A stretch of 64,000 bases of DNA from Ixodes scapularis (lineage: Eukaryota > Arthropoda > Arachnida > Ixodida > Ixodidae), in assembly GCF_016920785.2 (NCBI RefSeq), contig NW_024609857.1:68508252-68572251 (forward strand), in the 5' to 3' direction. Positions 32,710 to 43,321 of this stretch are shown here, piece by piece (the stretch's first letter is position 1; each line of letters begins with the position of its first letter). The notes under the pieces were generated by a model. The model saw nothing but the letters and a program-made list of their open reading frames with translations. It did not search any database and was not told the DNA's origin. The position numbers and the translations under genes were made by a program.

Positions 32710-34848
32710 GGGACGCAGACGCTTTTCTCGGGAGAAAAGTTACAACCATTTTCATCTGCCCACTTGGCAAGCTTATTTATGGCAAGCTGTAGCTGGCGCT
32801 CACAGCTCGAAAGATTGCACGACGATGCTGACATCTGGATATCGTCTACATAAAGCGAGTATGCAATGGACGGCGGCAAAACCTGGGCAAAAGAATTCAT
32901 TTTGATTATAAAAAGTGTAACGCTCAAAATACCTCCCTGGGGAACGCCGTTTTCCTGAACGAACGGATCCGACAATACGGTCCCAAGCCGAACCTGAAAC
33001 GTCCTCCCTGTTAAGAAATCTTTTATGCACTGCAGCATACGACCGCGAATTCCATAGCCATAAAGGTCTTGGAGGATGCCATATCTCCACGCCGTATCGT
33101 GGGCTTTTTCTAAATCAAAAAAGACTGACACACAGTTCTGCCTATATTCACGAATGCTTCACGTATGACCGTTTCTAAGCGCACCAAATGATCCAAGGTC
33201 GATCGTCCTCTGCGGCAACCGCACAGATTATTATCCAAAATGCTTTCCTTTTCTAGAACGTACACCAGCCGCCTGTTTATCAGTCTTTCATAGGTTTTCC
33301 CTAGACAGCTGGTTAAAGCGATCGGACGGTAACTAGAGGGCAGAGATGAATCCTTACCTGGCTTCAGGAGAGGGATAATGTGAGCCTGTTTCCAAGCTGC
33401 TGGAAAACAAGCCCTTTCCCACAAGGAATTAAAGAAATTAAGAAGGGATTCAAGAGACTCTGTAGAGAGATTACGCAGCATTTCGTCATGAATTCCATCG
33501 GGTCCAGGAGCAGAGATCTTTTTGATATGTAGGGCACTCTCTAGCTCATACTGTGTGAAAGGCTGATTATAAGATACGGGATTTGATCCCGTTGTGACCA
33601 TATTATGTTGCTGTGCACGTCGTTTAAACAACTTGAAGGGTTCAGAATATAACTAGAGAAGCTGGACACAGAATAAAAGTACTCTCCAGGGACGTTAGCC
33701 GTATCTTTCAGTGATGCAGATGGAGGGTTGAAAATGGGGATCGTAAAACCCCTATAGACCCCTTTGATTTTCTTGAATCTATCCCAGACCTCCTTAGCAG
33801 TTACAAAGCTGCTCAGAGATGACACATATTTCATCCAGGTTTTCCGTTTCGATCGCTTACTGGTCCACCGGGCTTTGGCGTTTCGTTTTTTAAACTCTAC
33901 CAGGTTTCTGGAGGTGGGATACCGCCTGAACTTGCCCCATGCCTTATATTGCTCCGTGCGCGTAATGACACACTCCTTATTCCACCAAGGTTTGCACTTG
34001 TGTGGCAGAGTACCGGTAGTTTGGGGAATCGACTGCTGGGCGGCGTTTATTATGTGCTATGTCACATACAATGTGGCCTCATCCGCGGTCATGGAGGAAA
34101 ACATGGATGTATCCAACGTGGAGTTTAACTTTAAAAAGAGATCAATCTGCCTTGTCCAACTTCCACGGAGGCATTCGTTTTAAAAGGGTGGGAAGAAAAA
34201 TGTCCCTCTCTAAACCAATAGGAAAGTGGTCAATCCCAAAAGGGTTATTAAGAACCTGCCAAGAAAAACGAGACAGTAATGAAGGTGATGCAGTAGATAA
34301 ATCAATAGATGTAAATGAGTTGTGGGCCGAACTAAAAAATGTAGGCTCTCTACTATTAAAAAGACATAATTGAGATGATAGTAAAAACCGTTCAATTACT
34401 CTGCCTCGAGAGTCGAGACGAGCACTGCCCCACATGGGATGATGGGCATTAAAATCACCTAAAATTAAAAAGGGTTGAGGGAGTTGTCCCACCAGTCCCT
34501 GTAGGTCATGGATATGCAGGAGAACATTTGGAGGCAAATATATAGAAACAACTGTTATAAGACGGTCTAGAAGAACACGTACCGCTACGGCTTCCAGTGG
34601 GGTGCACAGTGGGACCTCGGAGCAGGAACCCCACTCTGCACAATCACTGCCACGCCCCCAGAATTAGAGTTAAAACGATCTTTACGAAAAACTTGATGAC
34701 GCCTTAAAATCTGTGTATGATGAGCTTGAAGATGAGTTTCTTGTAATGCAAGGGCAATAGGCCGAAGATCATCCATAAAAAAATTAACGTCATCAATATT
34801 AGGTAAAAGACCACGACAGTTCCACTGCATAAAATGCAAATTCTTCAT
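32710..34848 (-). pseudogene. Outer LINE ORF2, endonuclease and RT palm
   Basis: Starts 26 bases after ORF1 with MKNLHFMQWNCRGLLPNIDD. EN words LALQETHL, LILGDFNAHHPMWGS and GIDHFPI (SDH changed to IDH). A frameshift lies near 34600 and a stop-rich stretch about 34140-33640. RT: APGPDGIHDEMLRNLS, KPGKDSSLPSSYRPIALTSC, then a shift near 33125 to VFFDLEKAHDTAWRYGIL, ENGVPQGGILSVTLFIIKMN and YSLYVDDIQMS (YVDD near 32865). It ends at CVPFSL, where the inner LINE is inserted; the next codons are at 26543. Confidence 0.88.
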
Positions 34849-34873
34849 TTATCTAAAAAGGTGAAATGTAAAA

Positions 34874-36310
34874 TTAAAATGAGAGAGACAATGAAAAAAT
34901 GGAGAGTATTAAGTTAATGGTTATTCGGGAGGGGGGGACCACTGGCTTTTTCCCTTTGGACTTCGGAGTCTGCCACTCCATGTCATCCTGGTCGGATGCA
35001 AGAGTGGGTGACTCAGAGGTATCATCCATCGCCTCCACTTCTGGAGGCGATCCTTTACCTAAAGGTTTTGGCTGGTTCGTTGCACGGGGTGGCATGCCCC
35101 GGCCACGACCAGCCGAAGAGGCAGCGGAGGTGCTGGGCAGAGTGTCTTTCAACTCTGCCCCTTCCGGCCCCTTGGGTACTGCGGGAGCGGCACGAGGGTT
35201 GTGCCGCTCTTTCGAAGAGGAGGTCCTGTCTGAGGAGGTCGGGCGGGAGTTTCGCCCCTTCTCCCCGGAAGAGGACCGCGATGTGCGGACAGGTACGGCA
35301 GTTGCCGGCCTGTCTGGAACCAGCGAAGCAGCTTGTGCACTCCCTCCAGGAGGAGGGGGGCACTGCTGCCCTAGCTGGGAAAGTGGGGCCCTGAGGGCTG
35401 CCTCCAGAGCCTCAGGTGAGACCTGGGTATCCCTCGATTCCGAACGTGGCGCAAGACCCTTGCGCGCCACGTCGGCGTAGAATTCCTTCGACATAAAGGA
35501 ATATCGTTTCTTAGCTTCGATATAACTTATGTTTTCTTTGACTTTGATAGCAATGATTTCTTTTTCTTGCTTCCAGATGGGACAGCCGCGATAATAAGTA
35601 GGGTGTGGTCCATTGCAATTAGTGCAGTGGGCAACATTCTCACAAATGTGAGAGACGTGATCCTGACTGCCACACTTTGCACATGTTTCCTTCCCTCGAC
35701 AGCTGCGTGCTCCGTGACCAAAACGCTGGCAACGGAAGCACCGCTGGGGGTTGGGGACATAAGGGCGTATGTGGCAATTAAGGTATCCAGCCTTGATTGT
35801 TTGTGGTAGTGTATGCCCTTCAAACGTGAGGATGACATGTTTTGAAGGGATTTCTTCGCCATCTTTTCTGAACATAGTCCGTTTTATGGCAACGAGGCCG
35901 GCACCTTGAAATCCCTCGAGCAGTTCTTCCTCACTAGTGTGAAGGAAGTCGTCCTCAGAGAGGACTCCACGGATAGTGTTCAGTGTGCGGTGAGGGCTCA
36001 CCGACACTTTCACATAGAGTATGGTGTTCAGTTTGAGCAGCGCTTCACTTTGCTTTTTGTTATTCATCTCAACTAGGAGGTCTCCTGAGTGAAGTTTTTT
36101 AGCCTTGTAGGAAAACCCTACAAGGTGTTCAAGTACTTTGGCTACAACAAATGGCGATAGCTTTGACACGGGTTTCTGTTCATCGAGGGAATGAACAACG
36201 AAAAACTTCGTAAAGTTTTCTACGTCAGGTTGTTTTTCGATAGTCTTGTGATCAGGACCGTACCTTTTAACGGCTTGCCCCAGGCGGGGTTTGGAAGAGA
36301 GGGGCGCCAT
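34874..36310 (-). CDS. Outer LINE ORF1, full-length open frame
   Basis: 478 codons from ATG at 36310 (MAPLSSKPRLGQAVKRYGPD) to the stop at 34874; the frame is open 19 codons further upstream, but this ATG matches the copy at 63674. RRM-like region roughly residues 40-150 (KFFVVHSLDEQKPVSKLSPF, HSGDLLVEMNNKKQSEALLK, then LSEDDFLHTSEEELLEGF). Zinc knuckles at about residues 190-245: CFRCQRFGHGARSC, CAKCGSQDHVSHIC, CTNCNGPHPTYYRGC. The tail is rich in Pro, Ser and Arg, ending in DQDDMEWQTPKSKGKK and a hydrophobic extension. The only unbroken ORF1 among the copies here. Expected role: RNA-binding and nucleic-acid chaperone of the LINE particle. Confidence 0.85.
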   Translation of the reverse strand: MAPLSSKPRLGQAVKRYGPDHKTIEKQPDVENFTKFFVVHSLDEQKPVSKLSPFVVAKVLEHLVGFSYKAKKLHSGDLLVEMNNKKQSEALLKLNTILYVKVSVSPHRTLNTIRGVLSEDDFLHTSEEELLEGFQGAGLVAIKRTMFRKDGEEIPSKHVILTFEGHTLPQTIKAGYLNCHIRPYVPNPQRCFRCQRFGHGARSCRGKETCAKCGSQDHVSHICENVAHCTNCNGPHPTYYRGCPIWKQEKEIIAIKVKENISYIEAKKRYSFMSKEFYADVARKGLAPRSESRDTQVSPEALEAALRAPLSQLGQQCPPPPGGSAQAASLVPDRPATAVPVRTSRSSSGEKGRNSRPTSSDRTSSSKERHNPRAAPAVPKGPEGAELKDTLPSTSAASSAGRGRGMPPRATNQPKPLGKGSPPEVEAMDDTSESPTLASDQDDMEWQTPKSKGKKPVVPPSRITINLILSIFSLSLSF

Positions 36311-36857
36311 AGGAGGGCAAAGAGTCTTCAGTATCCGCGGTGCACCGCCCACCACCGAGCCCAACAAGGGGTTAGGTAACGCACCATAACGAGAAGGGCT
36401 TGGCTGGAGACGTTACGCTAACAATGCTGCCGGGAAACTATACCCAAGTGTGGGTCAAGACTGAGGTCTATTGCCACCCAAGGTTAGCCCTTGCCGCCAA
36501 AAAGGTGTGAAAAAGGAGCAAAAGAAAAGAGATGGAAGTGAAAGAAACAGGAAAGGTAAAGGTGAAAGATCGGAGGGGATAGTAAAAGAAAAGGCGACTA
36601 GACTGAATCATCCTGGCCGGGCCTTACCAGGACTCCTGTCTACGAGAAGCGGGGGCCGAAGTGGTGTATTGCCTCACCCGGGGGGCCCCGAAGGGTCCAA
36701 ACCTACCCCGGGCTCGGCTCAACCACCAGGATGCCCTTTTCCCCGGACACGGGAAAGCCACGCACAGCCAGACGTGGGCGGGCGAACCCGCATGGCTCGG
36801 GGTCCGTGGAGACGCCACTCTCCAAACACCTGCTTTCACAGGTGCCCCCTGCGGGGG

Positions 36858-37278
36858 TTCTACGGGCAGAGACTAACAAGGCAGCGAGCTTAGGCTGTGG
36901 CACCCGGAATAATAAACAAACTTTTACCCGAACCAAATCACCGGTGCGAAGCCCGTTAAAATTACGACTCAATTCTTTTCACGGCGGTTCCAAGTGACGG
37001 ACGTGAACATCAAGTTTCTCCGTTGATTTGTCGAAAGCTAGGACTACAGTGCTAGGACTACAGCGCCTTGGACGACTCACCAGCGAAGGGTGCCTCTTGT
37101 TTCGAAAGTCATTGACGTCAGCGTCGCGTTGTGATTGGTTGCCGCTTTGCGGTTCGTGAAAGTGGTTGGGAGAAATCGGTCCCGAAGCGGTTGGCAAAAA
37201 CGCGCTCCAGCCGCTCGATCCTAGCCGCTTTGCGGTTGAGAACGCGCGGATCCGCTTCGCGTTTGCGGATCCGCTTTC
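36858..37278 (+). mobile_element. DNA transposon, right part (split by the outer LINE)
   Basis: Begins with the duplicated TTCTACGGGCAGA and runs parallel to 38150-38595 of the neighbouring full copy, ending in GCGGATCCGCTTTCG. The last bases of the expected right terminus (CAGTGTGAACGCGCCA) are missing, and the next copy's left terminus starts at 37280. Confidence 0.85.
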
Positions 37279-37279
37279 G

Positions 37280-38602
37280 TGGCGCATTCACACTGGAAGC
37301 GGATCCGCGTTCGCGAAGCGGTCGCAGATGCGGTTCGCGAGCGACCCCGTTCAGACACACCTAGAGGCGGTTCCTCTGCGATCACGCGTGATCTTTTGGA
37401 GACTTGCGTTTGGCAACCCTGTTTTACAATCCAAAATCCACTTTAATCGACGATCCAAAGCCAAACTTTTGCTATTTTGGCACTCGGTATATTTTTCTCC
37501 GGGATTTTCGCACGCATCACGAGTTCAGGCAGCGAAAAAAGAAGCATGGACCCGCCAAACTTGCCTGTCACTCCCTCGACTTCGCCCACAAGCAAAGCCC
37601 AGCTAGGCGCGCCTTTCTGACTCAGAACAGGATGCCCCCGACCTTTCCTTCAAAGTGGACCCTTCCCGCATGAATAGCTGACCTTGTTTTCAGGATAGAG
37701 GGCCAGTTTTCCCCTTTCGTTGTTGTTCGCTCTTATCATTTTCGAAGTTGTGAGCGGTGGGGTGGACCGTGGTGCGGGGGAATGTGTTCGGTGCTAGCCG
37801 GTCGTGGCTTCGTTGGTGGCGGACTCTCCTCTTGTCACTCGCTCGTCGATCGAGTCTACTGTTTGTTTGACAGCTCAAATAAACGCCGTATGGATTACCT
37901 CTGCACTGTCTGGTACGTACACTTTACTCCTTGAGTAGGTTCCCTTTATTTATTTTATTAGTAGTAAACGTTACAGGTCGAGCTAGCGCAGGTACGCTGC
38001 CCCCTCCGAGGTAGTGCGTTGGCTACGCAATCAAGCTCACGACGTCTCTATGGGCCTTCGTGGTGGCCATGCACGGTGTCGAAAGCTTTTAATAGTTCAC
38101 GCGACTATCTTAGTGGGTAGAAAATCTGACATTTCGGTCGATCAGGGACGGGTTCCGACGTTCTACAGGCAGAGATTAACCAGGCAGCGAGCTTGGGCTG
38201 TGGCACCCGGAATAATAAACAATCTCCTACCCCAACCGAATCACCGGTGCGAAGCCCGTTAAAATTACGAGTCAATTCTTTTCGCGGCGGATTCAAGTGA
38301 CGGACGTGGACATCAAGTTTCTCCGTTGATTTGTCGAAAGCTAAGACTACAGCGCTAGGACTACATCGCCTTGGACGCTTCACCAGCGACAGGTGCCATA
38401 TTGTTTCGAAGGTCACTGACGTCACGTCAGCGTCGCGTTGTGATTGGTTGCCGCTTTGCGGTTCGTCAAAGCGGTTGGGAGAAATCGGTCCCGAAGCGAT
38501 TGACAAAAACGCGCTTCAACCGCTCGATCCTAGCCGCTTTGCGGTTGAGAACGCGCGGATCCGCTTCGCGAACGCGGATCCGCTTCCAGTGTGAACGCGC
38601 CA
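37280..38602 (+). mobile_element. DNA transposon, full copy
   Basis: Left terminus TGGCGCATTCACACTGGAAG, right terminus CTTCCAGTGTGAACGCGCCA ending 38602; the inverted repeats extend about 40 bp including GCGGATCCGCGTTCGCGAAG. No transposase frame is seen; length 1.32 kb. CAAT-box-like GTGATTGGTTG occurs near 38443. It adjoins the previous copy head to tail. Left flank of the pair is at 23966, right flank at 38603. Confidence 0.85.
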
Positions 38603-40417
38603 TAACGGTTATCGTGCCTACCTCCCACGCGAAAAGCCAGGGTACGATTCCTGGGCGCGACGTGCTTTTTGTTTGCACTGCAATTTTGTGTTCTGGTAAA
38701 TTCGAAAATCCTGGTGCTTGTTCGAGGTCCGAATGGTCTACGCGTCGAACTTTTTGCGCCGATTATTTCAGAAGCCCACGCTTGTACATAAGACCGGGGC
38801 TTCGCGTAGCGCGCCAGAGTAAGTTTTCGCACCAGCGTTCGACTCTGCTGTCTCGCCGACCTCGACGCTCGCGACGATTTGTTATTATCGTCTATTCCCA
38901 TTTGCTCTGGACACAAGTTCGCCCCATTAAACGTATAGTTTCTTCAATTATTATCGCCTCATCAATTGTCATTCGTGACAGTATGAATGTCAATTACCAA
39001 CTTGCCCAGCAGACCAGGCTTTTATAAAATCTGAGCTATTCCAACGCTTATAAAAAGTAATATACTCATTACGCTATCTCAGAAATCTGGTAGTTACGCA
39101 GTTTCGTTTTCCGAGGCGCGCCTATCGAAACCATAGCGCGAAGCTGCTTATCTGGTTTAATTTTGCCTTGACGCGATTCCGTGCACCTGTGCGCTTTGCA
39201 GAAAGAAAGCTTCGAAAGGAACGCGAATATCTTTCCACTGGTAGGTGTGTTTATAGTTGATGTTCATGAAACTGCTCTAATGATAATTATGTTTGTGAAA
39301 ACGAAGGCAGAATGTTTGCTGCAATAAGAGAACGAAAGTAATGTGCGTTGCAAACACGATTCAAACCACTGTAAACTACTACCATAACTACAAGTGTCAG
39401 ATAATCGTGCGTTCATGCATTATACTGCATGAACTTTGGTTAATGTATTGCACATTTATCATATGGCATAAAAAATTTACACATTTTTTATAAATTATAT
39501 TATCATAGGCTCTCTTCAGAACAGGTGGCTCGAGCACTTCGGAGGTCAGCACTTTTCCCTGAAAGAACATCACAAAAATCTGCTCTAAGCACTTTGAAGC
39601 ATCATGCTTCTTCGGGTCGCATTCCATTTCCACCCTAAAGCCAGGAGCTGTACCCACCATACTTTCCTGTGAGCACACGGACGATCAGGTGAATCTCTCA
39701 AGGACAAAAAAGTAGATTTAAAAGGGAGCACATTGAATCACAGCCAATATTTCGGTGGGTTATGTAACCCACCAAAAATACTTCTTCAAGACACTAGAGC
39801 TGTCATCTTTGATATCAAGTTGCATATTAAAAGACATCTGCCGTGTTTGTAAAAAAATTAAAAAAAAAAAAAACTTTAATAGGCAATGCAATCTGACAAG
39901 ACAAGAAATGTTGAGGTATACTGTGCTGCGAAGTTACACTTAACCAGTATACCTCAAAATGTCAAACCAAATAGCCCAAATCTAGTGCAGTATACCTCAG
40001 AATGTCATACCAACTAGCCCAAATCCAATCATTAAGACAAGTAAGACTAAAGTGATTGTAACACAAACCTCTAAAAAAGTCATACCGGACACATCGATCC
40101 CAAAGCTTGCCTGGGGTTTTCCGGTGTCAAGGCGCCTCAAACAACATGGTTAAGATGCAGCAAGTTCAAGGCTTTATTCTGGTAACACACATTCTTAAAC
40201 AGCATGTCTCAAAGCGACCACAAGTCACTGCGGCTGTGTTCCAAATCTTACTAAAATGAATCCGAGTTACTCCGGCGGGTCGTGTAACGTGACAACACAG
40301 ATTGAAAAACGCTGGACGAGGGTAGATTTTGGAACGCGAAGGTACAAAACCCTTACCCTGGAGTAAGATCGAGTAAATTTTGGACGAGGGTAGAAAGTTG
40401 GGCGAGTTGGTGATTCA
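38603..40417. other. Uncharacterised AT-rich stretch
   Basis: No supported gene. Minor structures: the palindrome GGTGGGTTA-TG-TAACCCACC near 39752-39771; a direct repeat of about 38 bp (AGTATACCTCA(A/G)AATGTCA...AGCCCAAATC) at about 39947-39984 and 39991-40028, preceded by an inverse GAGGTATACTG near 39913. The minus frame at 39397-39678 (93 codons) is not recognised. Confidence 0.4.
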
Positions 40418-41084
40418 TAATGATTAAAAAGCGCGAGAGGACAACGGACACAGGAGACACAGACACAGCGGTACTTGCAACTGAACTTTATTTCCGCTGC
40501 GGCTCGGTATATATTACCGGCAACAACACAAACAAGTTAGGAAGATATAAAATACACATCGTAAAAATCTTAAAAAGCATCATAAAAAGGCTAAAATTCC
40601 TGCATCACTCATCGGCACCCACCCAAAACTACAACGTTGATGCCGTCATATCAGGACACCTCGGTGTGCATTGCCGGGATTGTGGTTGTACTCCCGATTT
40701 TCACAGATTGTACAGTAGTAAACATAAACAGAAACAAAACCACAAGGGAAATACTCGAGGCTCGAGAAATTGCTAGATTAGGACTGCAATGTGTCAGCGC
40801 ACCCTCTTTATCGTTATCCGAAAAAGAATTGCAGTTTCTTGACCAAGCATGACTAGTTTCGGGTGGGTGCCGAACGAGTGATGCAGGCATTTTAGCTTTT
40901 TTATGTGTTTTTTTTTAAGATCTTTACAATGTGTATTTTATATCTTCCTAACTTGTTTGTGTTGTTGCCGGTAATATATACCAAGCCGCAGCGGAAATAA
41001 AGTTCAGTTGTAAGTAGCGCTGTGTCTGTGTCTCCTTCTGTGTCCGTTGTCCTGTCGCGCTTTTTAATCATTAAAAATTTGGAA
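40418..41084 (+). mobile_element. Short Penelope-like fragment between inverted repeats
   Basis: About 200 bp at 40418-40625 is repeated in inverse at about 40862-41084 with over 90% identity by eye (ends ATGATTAAAAAGCGCGA). The core encodes the Penelope C-terminal end: GHLGVHCRDCGCTPDFH, then after a frameshift near 40715 KTTREILEAREIARLGLQCV and SAPSLSLSEKELQFLDQA, stop near 40850. The right arm is the element's own 3' UTR, with AATAAAG near 40996, so the left arm is an inverted copy of the 3' end, as in the element at 5500-8275. A different subfamily from that one. Confidence 0.75.
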
Positions 41085-42089
41085 CGCGGCCTGGCCTCTC
41101 CTTCAACTGGGAGGTCGCCAGGGGGCCGAGGCAAGTGGATGTGGCTGACGCTTCAGCTGGGGTGTTGGGGACTGCAGCGGCTTCCTAGCATCCGGGAAGG
41201 ATGTCGGAGTTGCCACTGCAACCTTCAGTGGTGCAGGGCCCCGCAGCACCACCTGTGCAAAGCCACCCTTGCGCAAAAACGCGAAGCGGCGACGCGCCTC
41301 TGGGTATGAGAGGTTTTCTTTCACTTTAAGGGTAAAAATTTCCTTCTCATCTTTCCACGTCTTACACGATCTGGAGTAAGCGGGATGGGGTTCTTTGCAA
41401 TTTACACAGACTGCGTCGTTGGCTCAAGAGTCTGCTGCATGGTCAGTTTTGCCACATTTAGCACATGTGGCTTTGCCGCGGCAGTTTTGTGAGCCATGTC
41501 CAAATCTTTGGCAGCTGAAGCATCTTCTGGGGTTTGGAACATACGGACGAACTCTGCAGTAAAGGTATCCGGCTTTCACGGACTCGGGAAGCGTGGTGGC
41601 CTCAAAGGTAAGCACAATGTGCCTCGTCTTCAGCTCATTTCCGTCACGACGCAAGGAGATGCGCCTTGCAGCTACAACCCCCTGGTCAGAAAGGCCCTCC
41701 ACTACTTCCCTCTCAGACGCGTCCAGAAGGTCGTCCTCCGAGATGACTCCTTGGATGGTGTTCAATGTCTTGTGGGGTGTCACGGTGACCTTGTAGTCCG
41801 ACACAGAGTTGAGTGCAAGGAGCACAGAACTCTGGTGGCTGGTCTCAATTTCAACAAGTAAATCGCCAGATGCCAGCTTTTTAGCCTTGAAATTCTTTCC
41901 AATCACACTCTCAAGGACTTTTGCAACAAGAAATGGTGACATTTTCGAGAGCGGTTTGTCACTTTCAGAGTGGAGTACCAAGAATTTCGGGAATCTACGT
42001 GGAGTAGAATGTGTCTCGTGCGAGGTAGAAGCTTCGGTGCGACTCCTTTTCGGGGGCCGATCAAGGAAGGATTTTTTGTGCAGACCCAT
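41085..42089 (-). pseudogene. LINE ORF1, nearly intact, truncated
   Basis: MGLHKKSFLDRPPKRSRTEA from 42089; FLVLHSESDKPLSKMSPFLV; ASGDLLVEIETSHQSSVLLA; ISEDDLLDASEREVVEGLSD. Knuckles CFSCQRFGHGSQNC and CAKCGKTDHAADS-stop: the Cys codon of knuckle two is a stop (near 41423), followed by CVNCKEPHPAYSRSC. The tail is cut by the junction at 41085. Confidence 0.82.
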
Positions 42090-42785
42090 AGAGATGGGGG
42101 AGAAAATTCAGTGCCCGGGTGCACCGCCCACCACGGAGCCCAACAAGGGGGTAGGTAATGTGCCATAGCAAGAAAGGCTTGGCTGACACAATTACACTAC
42201 CAGTGCTGCCCGGGCACTATACCCTAGTGTGGTTGCAGGGACAGGTCCTGTTTCCACTCAAGGTTGGCCCTTGCCGCCTAAGGAGATGAAAAGGGAAGGA
42301 AGAGAGTGGAGAAGAAAAGAGAAAGAGGTGGGAGAAAAAGTGAAAGAACGAAGAAGAGGGTAGAAGAGGCGACTGACTGAATCATCCTGGTCGGGCCAAG
42401 CCAGGACACCCGTCTACGAGAAGCAGGGGTCGAAGCAGTGTATTGCCTCGCCCGGGGGGCCCCGAAGGGTCCAGACATACCCCGGGCTCAGCTCAACCAC
42501 CAGGGTCCCCTTTTCCTCGGACACGGGTACGCCACGCACAGCCAGACGTGGGTGGGCGAACCCACATGGCTCGGGGTTCGTAGTGACGCCACTCACCAAG
42601 CACCTACTAAAGTAGGTGCCCCCTGCGTGCGGGTATGGTGGCCCACGTGGCTGGGGTCCGTGGTAACGCTACTCACCAAGCACCTAGCACACTAGGTGCA
42701 GGCCCCCCCCCCCCCCTGCGGGGCTCGGGGTCCGTGGAGACGCCACTCTCCAAACACCTGCTTTCACAGGTGCCCCCTGCGGGGA
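41085..42785 (-). mobile_element. I-clade LINE fragment (5' UTR and ORF1 only)
   Basis: The 5' end is at 42785 with the standard CCCCGCAGGGGG start, followed by a three-monomer 5' UTR to 42090 (one monomer has a C12 run near 42703) and ORF1. It stops at 41085 against the Penelope-like fragment; the rest of the LINE is not found left of that fragment, so a deletion or rearrangement is likely. Confidence 0.85.
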
Positions 42786-43321
42786 AGTTGCACCATCTGT
42801 CAGCAGAACATCGAAACGAGCACCCTCTCCAAACTTCCTCCATATATTGATCAAGACAGGTGTCTCCTTTTTATTTCTTTTAATGAGGTAAGATTATGTA
42901 TTATTTTCCACCGGCTAACCAGCCGAAATTATTTACCGAATGCCGACACGCATTATGCCTGTATTTGGAAACACATTTCGGCTGTTTTGATTTTCTGGTC
43001 CAATCATGAAACTCATAAAACTGGCTCCCAGCCACAAATAATTAACATAAATAGCATTGACAAACACTTTATTGTAAAACATAGATGTACCCGAAACTAG
43101 CGCAGAATATTTTCGCTTACACCAAACCATATGCGAGTGAACAGTTACAAGAATTGTCATGATTACAACATGACAACTGTACGGTCATTGAAGCAACACA
43201 TTATAATTAACAATGAACACGAAAAACAATGCCGAAATAGACAACAGCTACAGAAAAATGAATGCAGGTTGAAGCTTTTAAGCAAAAATCAAAAGACAAC
43301 ATGGACACAAATTTCGATATT

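Larger units (their letters stand above)
32700..36857 (-). mobile_element. Outer I-clade LINE, 5' part
   Basis: The 5' end at 36857 (CCCCGCAGGGGGCACCTG) abuts TTCTACGGGCAGA (36858-36870), the duplicate of 24845-24857, showing insertion into the DNA transposon. The 5' UTR has one monomer only. It contains an intact ORF1 and a broken ORF2 that stops at the inner LINE. Rejoined length about 5.8 kb. Confidence 0.92.

Noticed and set aside
24980..36857. Two separate truncated LINEs at 24858-26553 and 32700-36857
   Set aside because: First read as independent; the duplicated TAGTGAAAAT and exact frame continuity show one LINE interrupted by another.
39397..39678. 93-codon minus frame with several cysteines, considered as a THAP-type finger
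   Set aside because: Spacing of Cys/His and the AVPTIF-type end do not match; no support from neighbours.
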